Shown piece after piece: positions 1-12,830 of a DNA stretch of 64,000 bases. The position numbers and the translations under genes are program-made. The notes under the pieces are model-generated. The model was not told where the DNA came from. It was given only the letters and a program-made list of their open reading frames with translations, and did not search any database. Position 1 is the stretch's first letter; each line of letters opens with the position of its first letter. The DNA is from Branchiostoma floridae (lineage: Eukaryota > Chordata > Leptocardii > Amphioxiformes > Branchiostomatidae): positions 312,163 through 376,162 of the forward strand of contig NC_049987.1 of assembly GCF_000003815.2 (NCBI RefSeq), read 5' to 3'.

Positions 1-289
1 AGAAGGGGCTGCACGAGCAACCTCCATGGAGGAGCTCCAAAGAGGTTGGAGGTTGCTCGTGCAGACCTCTAGCTCCACGGAGCGGGCTCTACGCACTCAT
101 GAATGCAAACACTTGGTTCTCGTCACCTTCATGAATTAAAAAAAAAAAAACTCCATGGAGAAGCTTCTCTCGTAGAAGAAAAACAAACGGGGACGGGCTG
201 AACTAGCACCTTAAACAAATTGTTGGCAGGGCTCTATGGACATATCGTAAATGACAAAGATACACAGAACGGAGAGCAGAGCAAGCAAC

Positions 290-1020
290 CTCTACAAACT
301 ATGAATGTAAACATACTGTTAACAACAAACACACAGAGCCGATAGCTGATCGAGCAGCTCCACGGGCTATATGAATGTAAACACTTGGCCGACAGGCTGA
401 ATAAAAGTTCAAAACTTGAACTATGTGGCTCCAGATGTCTTTCTGAGGGATGACTGCAGTGTGCAAGATGTCGCGGTAGCTTGAGGGATGAATCTACTCT
501 ACTATATACTGAATGTAAACACTTGGTTCACGTCACCATAAACAAATCGGTGTTAGGGCTCTATACAGGGATACTGTAAACAACAAACACACGGAGCCGA
601 TAGCTGATCAAGCAGCTCCACGGGCTATATGAATGTAAACACTTGGTTCACGTCACCATCAACAAATCGGTGTGTAGGGCTCTATACAGGGATACTGTAA
701 ACAACAAACACACGGAGCCGATAGCTGATCAAGCAGCTCCACGGGCTATATGAATGTAAACACTTGGTTCACGTCACCATCAACAAATCGGTGTTTAGGG
801 CTCTATACATAGTACAGGGATACTGTAAAACAAAACACACGGAGCCGATAGCTGATCGAGCAGCTCCATGGGCTATATGAATGTAAACACTTGGTTCACG
901 TCACCATCAACAAATCGGTGTTTAGGGCTCCATACAGAGATACTGTAAACAACAAACATACAGAGCCGATAGCTGACCGAGCAGCGCTCTACGGGCTATG
1001 AATGTAAACATTTGGTTTAA
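290..1020 (+). repeat. Tandem ~121 bp subrepeats in left arm of element 1
   Basis: A monomer containing GAGCCGATAGCTGATC, GAATGTAAACACTTGG and AACAAATCGGTGT recurs about five times. The GAATGTAAACACTTGG motif starts at 368, 511, 631, 752, 879 and a diverged 995, giving periods of about 120-127 bp. Outer copies are more diverged than the central ones. The same monomer appears inverted in the right arm. Confidence 0.9.
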
Positions 1021-1691
1021 CAAATCGGTGTTAAGACTCTGCGGATAATCGCAAATGACAAGCATTCACAGAACAACGAATGGATATCTTTTTTGTACGA
1101 TAACATTTGAAACAAAAATGCTGATTTTGTAAGAACTTAAATCGCGTGTACTATTTAATGACCCAAGAAAGTGGGGAATTTTCATTCTTCAGGTGGATGT
1201 TGGGTCGCGGAATTAACAGTGAGTTGGGAAAAGTAGTAGGAATTTACCGGCTCGCTCCCTTCACGGGGACCCAACCTCTACTAGGAGAATAGATAGGAGT
1301 ACTTGTTTGTTTGCGTTTATCAAGCTCCTTGGTTTGCCATTGTAAAGAACGCGAAAACTTCGCACCTCAGTGCTAATCGTTAAGAATGGCTGATTTTGGG
1401 TTTGATTCACCCCTGTGACAAATTTTGGGGAAATCTGTTGGCCTACTATGAAAAAAAATGGTTTCATAAAACAAATATTTACTAATTTAGACCTGTTATG
1501 AGATCTCCAATACCAGGTGTGCCTGTTTTTAGAAGAAATTAAATGACTGCCAAGAGAGAGTATTTGGTCCACCCATCCTTGTCGGATACGGGCAATGAGG
1601 TAAAACTTCCTAGGTAAGAGGTTTGCAACAGGTCTAAATATTTCTTTTATGCAACCACAAGTTGTTGTTTTTGCAAAGTGGGCAACAGACC

Positions 1692-1706
1692 CGCGCGCGC
1701 GCGCGC
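1692..1706. repeat. (CG)n microsatellite
   Basis: This is an uninterrupted alternating CG run of about 15 bases in the left arm of element 1, in otherwise AT-rich surroundings. Such a run can adopt Z-DNA. Confidence 0.85.
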
Positions 1707-2565
1707 AATGCACACAAACACTAGTAATAATTGTTAATTTTTGTATGGTTCGATACAAAGGTTAAAAGAACAATCGAGATGGTAATACTTTTAAGAATCA
1801 ATACAACCCGTTTATTGAATGAAGCAAGCGGTGCATTGTTCATATGTCGACTCTCGCAAGGAAAGCCGAAAGTTCGCACCTCCGTGCTGATCCAAAATCG
1901 TCTCAAAGCGCGCCCTTACCACGCCAGAACACTGACGCCAGAAGCGGCTGGCTGACTGGCCTATGACGTAGTCTCCAAGCAGAGGTCCGTGGGGAAAATC
2001 GTGACCATTTCCTTTGATTCATATTTTTTTTTGAAGGTCGAAAATTATGAAACGAAAAGGTCGCGATTTTCCCACCAACCTCAACCAAGTGTTTGATATT
2101 AAAACCTTGTACTTTGACTTAATCACTCTAACGGACTTTATGACCAAGCCAGCATGTACAGGTTCGTAGAGAACATCGTGACCTTCACATGTGCCGGTAG
2201 GACCAATGGAGAAAGTGACATTGAAGTAAAGGGTCACACCTTTCTCCACCAACCTCTGCTTGCAAAGTTATAGACCTCTCTAGTCAGCCAGCTGTTTTCG
2301 GCGTGCAAGTGGTAAAGCCGATATCGTATTAGCACGGGGTGTGTAAATAGTCTCTACCAGACTCCGGATCGCTGGAAAATCGTAGAAATGGAACAAATAG
2401 AGAGGAATATAACCGGGCAGGGAGAAGCTGGAGGAAGCCGGAGCCCAAACCGGTGAAGGGCCGAAAAAAGAGATTTTTTTCATGCACATGCCCATTCATG
2501 TAAAGGCGTCACCGTTTGCATGATTGCCAGACCAAATGTCAAACCAGGCCAATCATCAGTGAGTC

Positions 2566-2890
2566 NNNNNNNNNNNNNNNNNNNNNNNNNNNNNNNNNNN
2601 NNNNNNNNNNNNNNNNNNNNNNNNNNNNNNNNNNNNNNNNNNNNNNNNNNNNNNNNNNNNNNNNNNNNNNNNNNNNNNNNNNNNNNNNNNNNNNNNNNNN
2701 NNNNNNNNNNNNNNNNNNNNNNNNNNNNNNNNNNNNNNNNNNNNNNNNNNNNNNNNNNNNNNNNNNNNNNNNNNNNNNNNNNNNNNNNNNNNNNNNNNNN
2801 NNNNNNNNNNNNNNNNNNNNNNNNNNNNNNNNNNNNNNNNNNNNNNNNNNNNNNNNNNNNNNNNNNNNNNNNNNNNNNNNNNNNNNNNNN
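2566..2890. other. Assembly gap, 325 N
   Basis: A run of 325 N. It coincides with the computed centre of the foldback palindrome, so the gap is probably a failure to clone or assemble the hairpin centre. ORFs crossing it have no meaning. Confidence 0.99.
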
Positions 2891-4159
2891 AGATGGCTGG
2901 CACGGCCGTTCCTACTCTAGCCCCCATGAAAAAAGAACCCGGTCCATGGATCGCGTGCTGTTCCCTGGCCGGTTATATTCCTCTGGCCGGCTTACTCCTC
3001 TATTTGTTCCATTTCTACGATTTTTCCAGCGATCCGGAGTCTGGTAGAGACTAGGGTGTAAACTTCCAGCTTTCTTTGCGAGAGCGACAAACAATTCACC
3101 GATTGCTTCATTCAATGAACGGGTTGTTTTAATTTGCCATGAAAGGAAAAAAAATCATTGTTACAGTAGTGTCTGTGAGTGTGGCGGGAAGGGGGTGGTT
3201 TGTGGAATATGATTTCTTGAAGGTGAAGCAATACATGTACCATGTCTGTCGTAACAGGGGTGTATTCAGGACATATTTGCGGAATTCATACGATCTCTAA
3301 GGATCGTGTGGATTCCGTAAAACTCATATGAATTAAGTCAGATTCGTGTGTTTCTTTAATCTCCAAGGAGATCCTACAATTGCCGATTATTTAAAGGTTA
3401 ATAAGTACCAAACTCAGACAGAGTGTAGTGAGCACAAAAGGTGTCTTTTGCCTGAATTGTGAGGAGCTTACAAACTCGTGTTCAATATTAAAACCTTTGA
3501 GATTAATATTGAATCAATACTAGTAATCAAAGATAGTTTGCGCAAACTGTACTTTGACATTACTCTTCCCACGGAGCTTTTATCATTTTTGCTCTACCAG
3601 ACTACATGACCCACTCTCCAAGCAAGCATGTACAGGTTGCTAGAGTCTTCAACATTGTCAACTTCTCATATGCCGGTAGGACCAGCGGGGAAAAGTGACC
3701 TTTGGGCTGGTCACACTTTACTCCACCAACATCTGCTTGGAAAGTTATACGCCAGTCAGCCAGCTGCTTCCGGCGTCAGTGTCCTGGCGTGGTAAGGTCG
3801 CGCTCTGGGGCGATTTAGGATTAGCACGGAGGTGCGAACTTTTAGCTTTCCTGGCGAGAGCCAACAAACCGCTTTATTCAACGAATGGGTTGTTTTGATT
3901 GATTTCTTCTCAGACACCAAGAACTTTCTTTGAGATTAGGATTACGGAATTCAAACGAGCTCTACCAGTCGTAAATATATCGTGTGCATTTCGCAAACCT
4001 CTTTTGAATTCAAATCCGTGTGTTGTTTGGTAATGAATCATTTAAAATAACTATAAATTCGTACATATTCCATTAAACTCTTATGAAAGCCGTTATATTC
4101 TTTAATTTCTTATAAAATCAGGCACCCCTGGCTTTGGAGATCTCCTCATAACAGGTTTA

Positions 4160-5200
4160 AATTTATATCTTTATTTATTTATTTATTTATTTATTCATCT
4201 CAAAACATGTGGGTAGCCCCTTCAACTTGTTTGAAGTTGATTTCCAAGGGGGCCCACTACATAAATAACAAAAACGAAACGTGTTACATTCAGTAAGACA
4301 ATCAGAGGACAACAAACAATATATACAAATAAACCGAAGCGTCTTTACCAAGAACAGTTGTCAAGGTCAACAAAAAAACGTCAACGGTGGAGGTCAGAGG
4401 TCCATGTGCGGAGGAGTGTGTCTTAGGGCAGCTTTAAACTGCCGTAGAGTCGGTGCATGTCTAATGTCTGCCGAAAGGGTATTGTAATATGTTGCTCCTC
4501 TGTATGCAAATGTGCGGTGGCCAGCTGTGTTTGTGTAATTGGGTTTATGAAGCAAAGAGGCTTGTCTGGTGTTATGGCTGTGTAACAGGTGGTTGTGTAC
4601 AAAGGTGGTATCCAGGTATGTCGGGACAAGCCCGTTAATACATTTAAAGACCATCACACACATGTGTTCCTTTCTCCGCTGCGTGAGATACTTCCAGTTG
4701 AGTCTGCTGTGTAGGTCTTGGACACTGGATCGTCGCTTCATTTGTAGGATGACCCTGGCAGCTCGATTTTGAAGAACCTGAAGTTGTCGCTGCTTGGTGG
4801 TGTTACAATTTTCCCAAACAATGTCGCAATACTCAAGTAGTGGTAGAATCATGCATCTGTATAACATACTTGCAATGTTGACAGTGAGACATGATCTTAA
4901 GCGTCTTAGCAAACCTATTCTCTGTGATACCTTGGAACATACCATATCAATGTGTTCGTTCCATGAGATATTGCAGTCAAGGAGAACACCTAGGTATTTG
5001 AATTGGTACACTTGTTCAACTGTTTCCTGATCAATTTGGAGTCTAAGTGGAGGTACTGCTCTTAGCTTCCCACTACTACCGAATAGAATCCACTTAGTCT
5101 TAGCGACATTCAGTGTAAGACGATTTGAATGTAGCCATGTGGCAAGGTTTGCTAGTTCAGAGTTTAAGGTGTGAAGCCATATGTGTTGTTTTTTTTCGTA
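4160..5200 (-). mobile_element. CR1-group LINE fragment, 5'-truncated, 3' tail (AAAT)n
   Basis: This is a minus-strand non-LTR retrotransposon fragment: the 3' half of ORF2, a short 3' UTR, and an AAAT-type repeat tail (TTTATTTATTTATT on the plus strand near 4165-4195). It interrupts the right arm of foldback element 1. The left arm around 1440-1500 (AAATCTGTTGGCC, then GACCTGTTATGAGATCTCC) matches the sequences on both sides of the insertion and so acts as the empty site. 5' truncation and a microsatellite-like tail are normal for this LINE group. Confidence 0.88.
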
Positions 5201-5209
5201 GTGGACCAA
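4394..5209 (-). pseudogene. LINE reverse transcriptase C-terminal part (CR1 group)
   Basis: An open frame of 271 codons covers the end of the RT palm, the thumb and the C-terminal region of a CR1/Jockey-type ORF2. Recognisable parts in order: WLHSNRLTLNVAKTKWILFG near residues 26-45, FKYLGVLLDCNISWNEHID near 73-91, and PLLEYCDIVWENCN near 124-137, followed by the family's LQNRAARVI segment. The endonuclease and the catalytic FADD motif are missing because of 5' truncation. The first residues are read from the flanking foldback arm, so the apparent start codon is not the LINE's own. It is dead as an autonomous element, although this part has no internal stop. Confidence 0.85.
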
Positions 5210-5519
5210 CAGATCTCTACAAACTTGTCACAGGGCTGAAGTAAACCAATAACAGCTATTAGCATGAAGGTGCAAAGTTTCCTCATTCTTTACAATGGCA
5301 AACAAACAAGTATCTATTCTCCTAGCAGAGGTTGGGTCCCCACGTGAAGGGAGCGAACCGATAAATTCCGAATACTTTTCCCAACTCACCATTCTGTGAC
5401 CAAAAATCCGCTTGAAGAAAAAAATATTCACTTTCTTGGGTAATTCAATGGTACGTTAGGTAATGAGTATTGATTTGTCCGCATGATTTGTAACCTCCCT
5501 CTCCCTGTTTATATTCATA

Positions 5520-5885
5520 GTGCGTAGAGCTGCTCGGTCAGCTATCGGCTCTGTGTGTTTGTTGTTTACAGTATCTCTGTATAGAGCCCTAAACACCGAT
5601 TTGTTGATGGTGACGTGAACCAAGTGTTTACATTCATATAGCCCGTGGAGCTGCTTGATCAGCTATCGGCTCCGTGTGTTTCTTGTTTACAGTATCCCTG
5701 TATAGAGCCCTAAACACCGATTTGTTGATGGTGACGTGAACCAAGTGTTTACATTTATAGTGCGCAGAGCGCTGCTTGTTCAGCTATCGGCTCTGTGCTT
5801 GTTGTTTACAATATCTCCGTATAGAGCCCCAATACAGATTTTGTTTTGGTTAACGTGAACCAAATATTTACATTTATAGTTCGCA
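5520..5885 (-). repeat. Tandem ~120 bp subrepeats in right arm of element 1
   Basis: Three copies of the left-arm monomer lie in reverse orientation (CAAGTGTTTACATTCATA, GATCAGCTATCGGCTC, ACACCGATTTGTTGATGG). The right arm has fewer copies than the left, so the two arms changed copy number independently. Confidence 0.88.
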
Positions 5886-6065
5886 TTTGTTGAAGGTGCT
5901 AGTTCAGCCCGTCCCCGTTTGTTTTTCTTCTACGAGAGAAGCTTCTCCATGGATAAAAACAAATCATGAAGGTGACGAGAACTAAGTGTTTGCATTCATG
6001 AGTGCGTAGAGCCCGTTTTGTGGAGCTGGGGGGCTGTACGAGCAACCCCTGCTCGTGCAGCCCCT

Positions 6066-7331
6066 ATTGAAAAAACATGTTGTAAGATTACTCAGACCGA
6101 TGAAAGCATCGAAGTGTCCTTTAATGTTGCTTTTCGAGACCGTTTTCAAACGTTTCATTCCTTCTTATCTCAATATGCAATAATTCTATTAGTATGTTTA
6201 CCAAACCCTACATATCAAGATTGAGAATAATCAGACGTCGATGAAATGAAAAAAAAATGGGTATGAAAGATAAAATTGTTATGTTTTGCATTTTGTTTTG
6301 CTCGAAAATTTGATCTTATATATGATGTCCACCTATACGTAACTCGTATATTGACAATGTGTTTTGGAGTACAAATATTCCCAAAATAAATTCTATCGTA
6401 AATATTTGCATCGTCTGTTGGGTTTTCACTAATGAATTCCCAAGATATGTCAGAAGTGAAGCATTTATGACCATTAATCTATTTCATTATCAAATTTTCT
6501 TATATAGAGAATTTACAGCAGGATTGCAGGAATAAGAAACAAATTGAAGATTATGTCAATGACAGGTCTCACAGCAGGGAACAGTTGCAAGTTTATGAAT
6601 GTATTTTTATCATAAATAGATGGGTCGACATTCTCAATAGCATAACAATGCTTACATTCAATCAGAACAGAGCTTTGTTTGATCTGTTCGCTGTTATTGT
6701 TGCAGACTACATAATAAGCATAAAGACTGGTTTCAAGTCTTTGATATATAGCTGGCAAAGACATAATTGCGACTCTCTATAGGCTGATCAGTTCTATGAT
6801 ATGTTAATGAAGGTTAGACTATCGGTAAACAAGTTTTGAAGGAAAACTTAGCCACCATTGCAGTCTTTTTGCAGGCGTTGCGTAATTTTTTTTGGGGAGG
6901 GGCATATTCGTGTTTTTTTTTTATCGCGGCCAGGGGGGGAATGTGTCTAGGCGGCCTTGTGTCCTCAAATGAGCCCCCCATTGTAAAACATTGAGAGCTA
7001 TCCCCTCCCCCCATCCATCTCAAATAAGCCAAGTTTAGATAGATTAAAACTAGGATATTTGTATGTACAGAAGCTGTAGGTAAATATTGATAGTAAATGC
7101 AGATTAACAAAAACATTTAGTAGGTGGAAATCATATGTCCATATATATCACACCTTCCATAAGCAATGCACGGTACTGCAAGGGAACTGGATGTTTGTGA
7201 TTTTATGTTCTGGTCATATTTTCACTTCAATTTTTAATTTAGTAATCTTGTTTCTTTCCCAAAATTGTTTTTACACCCTTGAATTTGGAGTATATAGGGA
7301 ATGTCACCCATATAACTTTCTTGCTGTTACC
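6066..7331. other. No gene recognised
   Basis: AT-rich spacer after foldback element 1. The short ORFs look random in composition and have no domain I know. The purine/pyrimidine-rich patch around 6890-7020 is low complexity. Confidence 0.6.
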
Positions 7332-7431
7332 NNNNNNNNNNNNNNNNNNNNNNNNNNNNNNNNNNNNNNNNNNNNNNNNNNNNNNNNNNNNNNNNNNNNN
7401 NNNNNNNNNNNNNNNNNNNNNNNNNNNNNNN
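7332..7431. other. Assembly gap, 100 N
   Basis: A run of exactly 100 N, the usual placeholder for a scaffold gap of unknown size. Confidence 0.99.
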
Positions 7432-8144
7432 CTTTAGGAAACCAATAACTCACACGACCCTTGTCTGGGATGATAGCGAAACTTGTTTTTCCTGTGGCAG
7501 CCATACATACACCACAACAAGCGCTACGCGCTGTTACGCTCTATCCGTGCGACAGTCGGCGTGGCATTCTCCTTGCCGCATCCACACTTCGAATCGGTCA
7601 TCCAACACCCAAAATACACATATAATCTCCTCAAATGTTGAAGATAAACTTGGATGTTCTGTATACCAAAGATTACGTGAAAAAAGGATAGATTGAATCC
7701 TTGACACCCACACCCATACAAGCAGGATGATACAGAGTTGAACACAAAAATTGAAATTTGGGCACATTTTTTTCGTGACCCACTGACGTAAGTAACCCTG
7801 GTGCTCTTTTCACGAATTTAAAATCATGAGGAGTTTGATACCATATAAAAGGAAATCACACACGCTTTCTATTGATATATAACACATTAAAATTGATGCA
7901 AAAACAACGGAAATATGATCAGCCAAAGTTCATATTCCAAACTTTTTGTGCCGAGTTTAGATTCACTGCATTCTTCCTACACTATAGCGCCCAAGGTACG
8001 CACGCTGGGTGAGGCTGGCTCAGCAAAACGGGGGATCACGACGATCACAACGGGCCACAAGAGGACAGGCACCCAACCGCTGTAAGCTGAATCTTTGTAG
8101 TGGTTACCTTCGCCGGAAGGTTACCTCCATAAAGGTGGAGGTAA

Positions 8145-8507
8145 GGCCACACCAATTTAATTTCTTGGTTCACGGATTTTTTCATAAAAAATATGGAGCG
8201 AGAGGGAGAAATAAAAATAAAAATCATAAAATGGTTCGGGGGTAAAGGTAACGGCTAATCCAAAACATAAAGAAAAAAAGTTTTCAGTTTGAAAAAAGTA
8301 CAAAAACACTATTATTGTACAGTAACAGCGCCTGTACCCACCCTTTAAGGAGCTTATAATATAAAGGCCAATTTGCTACACCAGAAAGTTTGTGAATGGT
8401 TTCATTAATGGTGAAAATGTGCTGAGTGGTAATTTTTATTTTTATTCTTTTTTCCAAAAAATAGGAGCGAGCGAATCCGTGAACCAAGAAATTAAATTGG
8501 TGTGGCC
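8145..8507. mobile_element. Harbinger-like MITE with TAA target duplication
   Basis: The terminal inverted repeats start GGCCACACCAATTTAATTTC and end GAAATTAAATTGGTGTGGCC, about 35 bp with few mismatches. They are flanked on both sides by TAA (8142-8144 and 8508-8510). A three-base TWA duplication with GG...CC ends is the known signature of PIF/Harbinger elements. At 363 bp it has no coding capacity, so it is a nonautonomous copy. A second end of the same family lies at 37782. Confidence 0.83.
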
Positions 8508-8510
8508 TAA

Positions 8511-10700
8511 TGTTTTGGTTTCGGATAATGTTTGTGGAGATATATAACTCTCCACCAGCCGAGGATACCATCATGCACTCGGGATAAGAACAATACGAAG
8601 CCACGGCGACCTGCCCGCTTTACAACTGACAACCGTCGCCAACTAGAACCGCCGGGAACAGACGAGATTGTGTGTGTGGGGGGGGGGGGGGGATCAACTG
8701 ACAGAACGAGGAGATGTTTATAAATTGTGACATCTGAGGTCGGTAGAGTCACACGGAATGCAACTGTGTATAAGAAGATGACTGTTTGTTGGGAATGCGG
8801 TGATCAGCCACGAAAGATGTTGCGAACAAATAATATCGTGGGCTGATTCCGTGCTACACGAAGGTGCTGACCAGCCGGGTTGGGGTAAGCCGGTAAAGAT
8901 GACGTCCTGGTGGCAGGACGGAGTGTTGCCCTGGGCGTCGATCGAGAGGAGTTACGACATTGGCCAGAAGCCAGAGGGATCAGGGAACTCTTTTCGCCTT
9001 TATAATATCAAACCTATCCTCATCTATCTGCCTCTTGATCCGTTGTGGAAGTTGCAAGGAAATGTTTCTATATAACAGGCTCCATATATGTATGGATGCG
9101 TACCGATGTACATACTAAACAGGCTTTTTGATTTAAGCATTCTTTCTCAAAATTTACCCTTTTGATATTCAAGTGATTGGGTAGATTAAGGACGATATAA
9201 CATCCTTAGGTAAACAGTACAAATGCAATTCCATTTTTTTTGTGATACTCAATACAGAATTCTATTCCGATCCATTAACAGGATGGAGTAATGTCTAAAG
9301 GTGTTTACAGGGGAGAGGTTTGGAACTAAGGAATTAGATGACGTCGTCAAGAACATCAGTACAAAGTGGAAAGGGAAATAGTGGCGGCCATATTCGGAGC
9401 ACGATTATCAAAACTGTCAGACTTCTTTAGATGTTATTACATCCGTAGTTATAGATACCAACCATAATCTTGTTGTAGTGGAGAAAATTAGGTGTTATTA
9501 TGATGAAGGATTTTGATACTATTTAAAGCAGGACATATGGCATAGAGTTCCACATGATGTTTTTACAATTCCGCGGAAGAATAACTGGACGAAAAGGCTG
9601 ATCGATTGCCATCAATGCAAGATTCGGTGTCCGTCTGTACAATAATGCTTGTGATTTGCTGCGACCAATGTACGGCATCCATTGTATCCATGTTCGCGAC
9701 ATTGTGTAAACTAAAACACTAAACAACAAACATGTACCTACACTTACATTTGAAGGGGTTTATAAGAGACTATTAGTCTGTGAATGTGTCTTTTCATTTT
9801 AACGATATAACGGCATGCTGGGTAAGTATCAACATAATATCAGAAGCATCAGAGTCAAAAGATGAAGAAAATCCCAAAAGAGCAACCAACTTGATGTCAC
9901 CGGCTGGCCTAGGTATATGAAGAATCTTTCAGGAATTGCTCTAAGTAACAATACCGCGTGCATGCAGACAGGCCAGTAGCTTCCTATATGATATCGTAGT
10001 TCCCGTAAACTCTTCATAATGCATTTTGAGCCACTGCTCTCCTTCCGCAACGTGGTCATTAGCGAGGATAATTGCAATGCAGTGGGTAAAATTGCTTGAT
10101 ACATATACTTTACATATGACAGTGTGTACGCAAGGATGGAATGTAACCAGATTGGCTCCAGGGTTTAAGTTGGCAGGGGAAATTTATTATTCAAGCATTC
10201 TACTGCGCTAGATTGTTCGTTAGACAACAAACACAAATCAGGAAACTCAACCGCTTAAATGAAGGATCAGACTGTGGGTTTAACCATGGAATCAACTGTC
10301 AGAAACACAGATAGTAAACCAGCAGGTACATTTTACGAGAGAATGAAAGGAAGTCCAGATTAGGGATAGGTTTGTCAGGTATCGGCCGATATCAGACTTG
10401 TCAATGGACGTTAAAAAATACAAAGCGGCCAAAGTACATGCTTCTTTTCCTCATTATATTTTGTATTGACAGATACCTTGTAACTATTGGAAAAAAATTG
10501 CCTCTATTCTTACGAATTAAATCGCGGAAAGATGATGATACCAATATTATACCGAGTACGTTATCAGGATTTTGCGGCTGTTTAAACCTAATTCCAAATT
10601 CATGTTTAGCTACTTCCTATTATGTATTCACTATCCTCATAATGATTCTTAATAATTGTTGCCCCTTTAAGTCAGGACAAGACACAGCATTAGAATGGCG
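8511..10700. other. No gene recognised; one G15 run
   Basis: Several ORFs of 60-111 codons occur on both strands, but none shows a domain, a credible splice structure or a repeat relationship elsewhere in the window. A pure G run of 15 lies at 8678-8692. Confidence 0.5.
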
Positions 10701-10789
10701 GAGCTGACTGCAGTTGTTGTGTCAGGAGACAGAGGCACAATGGTGGTCACTACTGCAACGAATGGTGTGTTATTTTTTTTCTCTCATGA

Positions 10790-11660
10790 ATATAATTTCC
10801 TAAAGTGACTAACCAAGTTTCTACACGGAAGCCAGAGCAGCCTTGAACCGATAACGGGCGAAAAGGACTACGGACAAAAATCTTCAAGAAGGCCGTTGAT
10901 CATGACATGGTGGCAAGAACGTACCCACATCTACAATCGGGACAGATTCAGAGGTACATGGAAACGTAAAGGCTGGCCTGTAGATACTAGAAGAGTAAGT
11001 GAACTCGCTGCCATCTGTGAAGCCAGAGCACGAATGGCGTGACAAGAGGAATGATATGCTGGCAGCCAACAACTGCTGTGCATAGCTCTGTACTCCCCCC
11101 ACACAGGCAAGTATGTTTGTATCTTTAATTCCAATTCTTTCCACACGGAAGCGAATACACTCCTACAACTATTTGACGTGTATCAGGAGGCTGTGAGACA
11201 TGATGGCGTTTCAAATTTCACTGATGTGTTGCTACTCCGTGGAAAGAGCATCAATATACTGAATGATAACATGTTCAGTAAACTAACTTCCTCTTACAAC
11301 AGGTCAGACCAAGATGATTACCTTATCCTTCTCTTGCCGGCCTTGATATGACGACCATTACTGCCAGGGTCTTGGAGCACGACTAGAACAAGGCAACTCG
11401 TCACAGAAAGCTCAGCCTAAACTACTTGGTGATGAAGCTATCCGTCTTGAAAAATGAGTTTTTCGTCTTGTGGATGCACTGGCTATTCCAAATGAGATAA
11501 AGTAAAGTGAGCTGACCTATCTTGGGTCCGGGTACGATGGTCAAGCTCCTGTGGAATGCAGAAGTCCTCTTAATGAAACACGAAACCAATCCCAGAGAGT
11601 TGACTGAACAGGACCTCTACTTCAACTAGTGTCCTTGTTAGAAGGACGAAGCCTCTGTAA
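10790..11660 (+). pseudogene. Decayed coding relic, family not recognised
   Basis: On the plus strand several frame segments keep a protein-like composition but switch frame and hit stops. Examples are SELAAICEARARMA near 11000, LLQLFDVYQEAVRHDGVSNF near 11165-11225, and LLRGKSINILNDNMFSKLTS just after. This looks like a degraded exon cluster or a transposon protein. I cannot name the family, and part of the impression may be chance. Confidence 0.3.
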
Positions 11661-12461
11661 TGGCATTATAATAGTTTGGGAACCCTGGTTGTGCGTGCTT
11701 AACAGCCAAGACAACAAATAAATTAAAAACAATGAATAGATTTCAAAGAAATTTCATTGGTTAGTCAATGTCAAACCCTTCGATTCGAAGGGCATAAGGC
11801 TCCTGACTAATGACGATGGTAACATCAAATTACGAAAGAATGAGCTAGCTCGATGATGATAATGAACGTTGTTATTAAGCGCAAACTACCATCACATCAA
11901 GAAAAACTGACTAAGATGAGTTTTCCTCATACAGAAGAAGTAAGCAAAGATCAAGAGCAACTTCAATAGGAGGGATCAAACTGTGTGCCTTTAAGTACCA
12001 TTGCGAAAATACCCCCTTACCAGCAACATCGCCCGATAAGAACAAACTGCTCTCAAAGATTTGGCCACTGATCAAGACAGTGATTCTGTCAGTAGACAAA
12101 GGCAGAGAAACAGTAATCTTAGACAGAAAACAGTATGACAAGGGTACAGTACCCTCTTTGGGGCACAAACACCTACATGCCCTTACAAAAGGGACTGCCG
12201 TTAAGTTAAATGTAATGATCACCGCAGCTATCAGGAAATTGCAAAATGAGTTATAGAAAGTGTCATCAATCTAACGCTTCATCCCACTTTGGAACCCTAA
12301 CTTTCTACGGCTTTCACAAAATCAACAAACATGGTGTTCGTGTTACGAACACTGACACAGCTCTGTCCTGCTACAGTGGTTCAGTGGAGTGTGACTTTCT
12401 GCGGGGCGATAACAAAACAGGTCCACTCTGCAGTTTTGGGTGCCTCGCTTTAAATATCAAT

Positions 12462-12561
12462 NNNNNNNNNNNNNNNNNNNNNNNNNNNNNNNNNNNNNNN
12501 NNNNNNNNNNNNNNNNNNNNNNNNNNNNNNNNNNNNNNNNNNNNNNNNNNNNNNNNNNNNN
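12462..12561. other. Assembly gap, 100 N
   Basis: A 100 N scaffold gap just outside the left arm of the 12.66-14.70 kb inverted-repeat element. Confidence 0.99.
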
Positions 12562-12671
12562 ATGTTCATTCACACTGACTGTGATTGACAGGTGTCAGAA
12601 ACGTCAAGGCACAGCGCAACAATACTCGTATACTGTCAGTCTTTCAAATGTAGGAATGTCTATATGAATAT

Positions 12672-12830
12672 ACCTACACACACACACATACACACAATAA
12701 TACACAAACACATTCCTACGTATACACACATACACACACTAACATATACACACATATACATACGTGCCCCCCCCCCACACACACATATATACATATATAT
12801 GTATAAATATATATGTACGTCATTACCATT
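12672..12830. repeat. (CA)n/(TA)n microsatellite
   Basis: Interrupted CACA/TATA repeats with a short C run at 12768-12775, on the outer side of the left arm. The ORFs through it (THTHIHT-type peptides) are artefacts. Confidence 0.95.

Larger units (their letters stand above)
4..6065. mobile_element. Giant foldback (long inverted repeat) element 1
   Basis: The two ends are inverted copies: the left end starts AGGGGCTGCACGAGCA and the right end closes TGCTCGTGCAGCCCCT. The match continues inward over the arms. Examples are the GTAGAAGAAAAACAAACGGGG block near 172-191 against 5924-5940, the block near 1260-1350 against 5280-5345, the block 1780-1960 against 3735-3900, and 2350-2450 against 2960-3052. 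Pairing positions such as 2351 and 3052 put the palindrome centre near 2700, inside the assembly gap. Part of the inner arm (about 2090-2300) also recurs in direct orientation at 3480-3775, so the centre is rearranged. No transposase is recognisable; the short ORFs inside are unconvincing. It is probably a nonautonomous foldback-type DNA element. The flank left of position 4 is too short to judge a target duplication. Confidence 0.8.

Noticed and set aside
2516-3047. ORFs crossing the 325 N gap
   Set aside because: They consist mostly of unknown residues and have no meaning.
9523-10104. Minus ORFs at 9523-9729 and 9829-10104
   Set aside because: No domain, no splice context, and no paralogue in the window.
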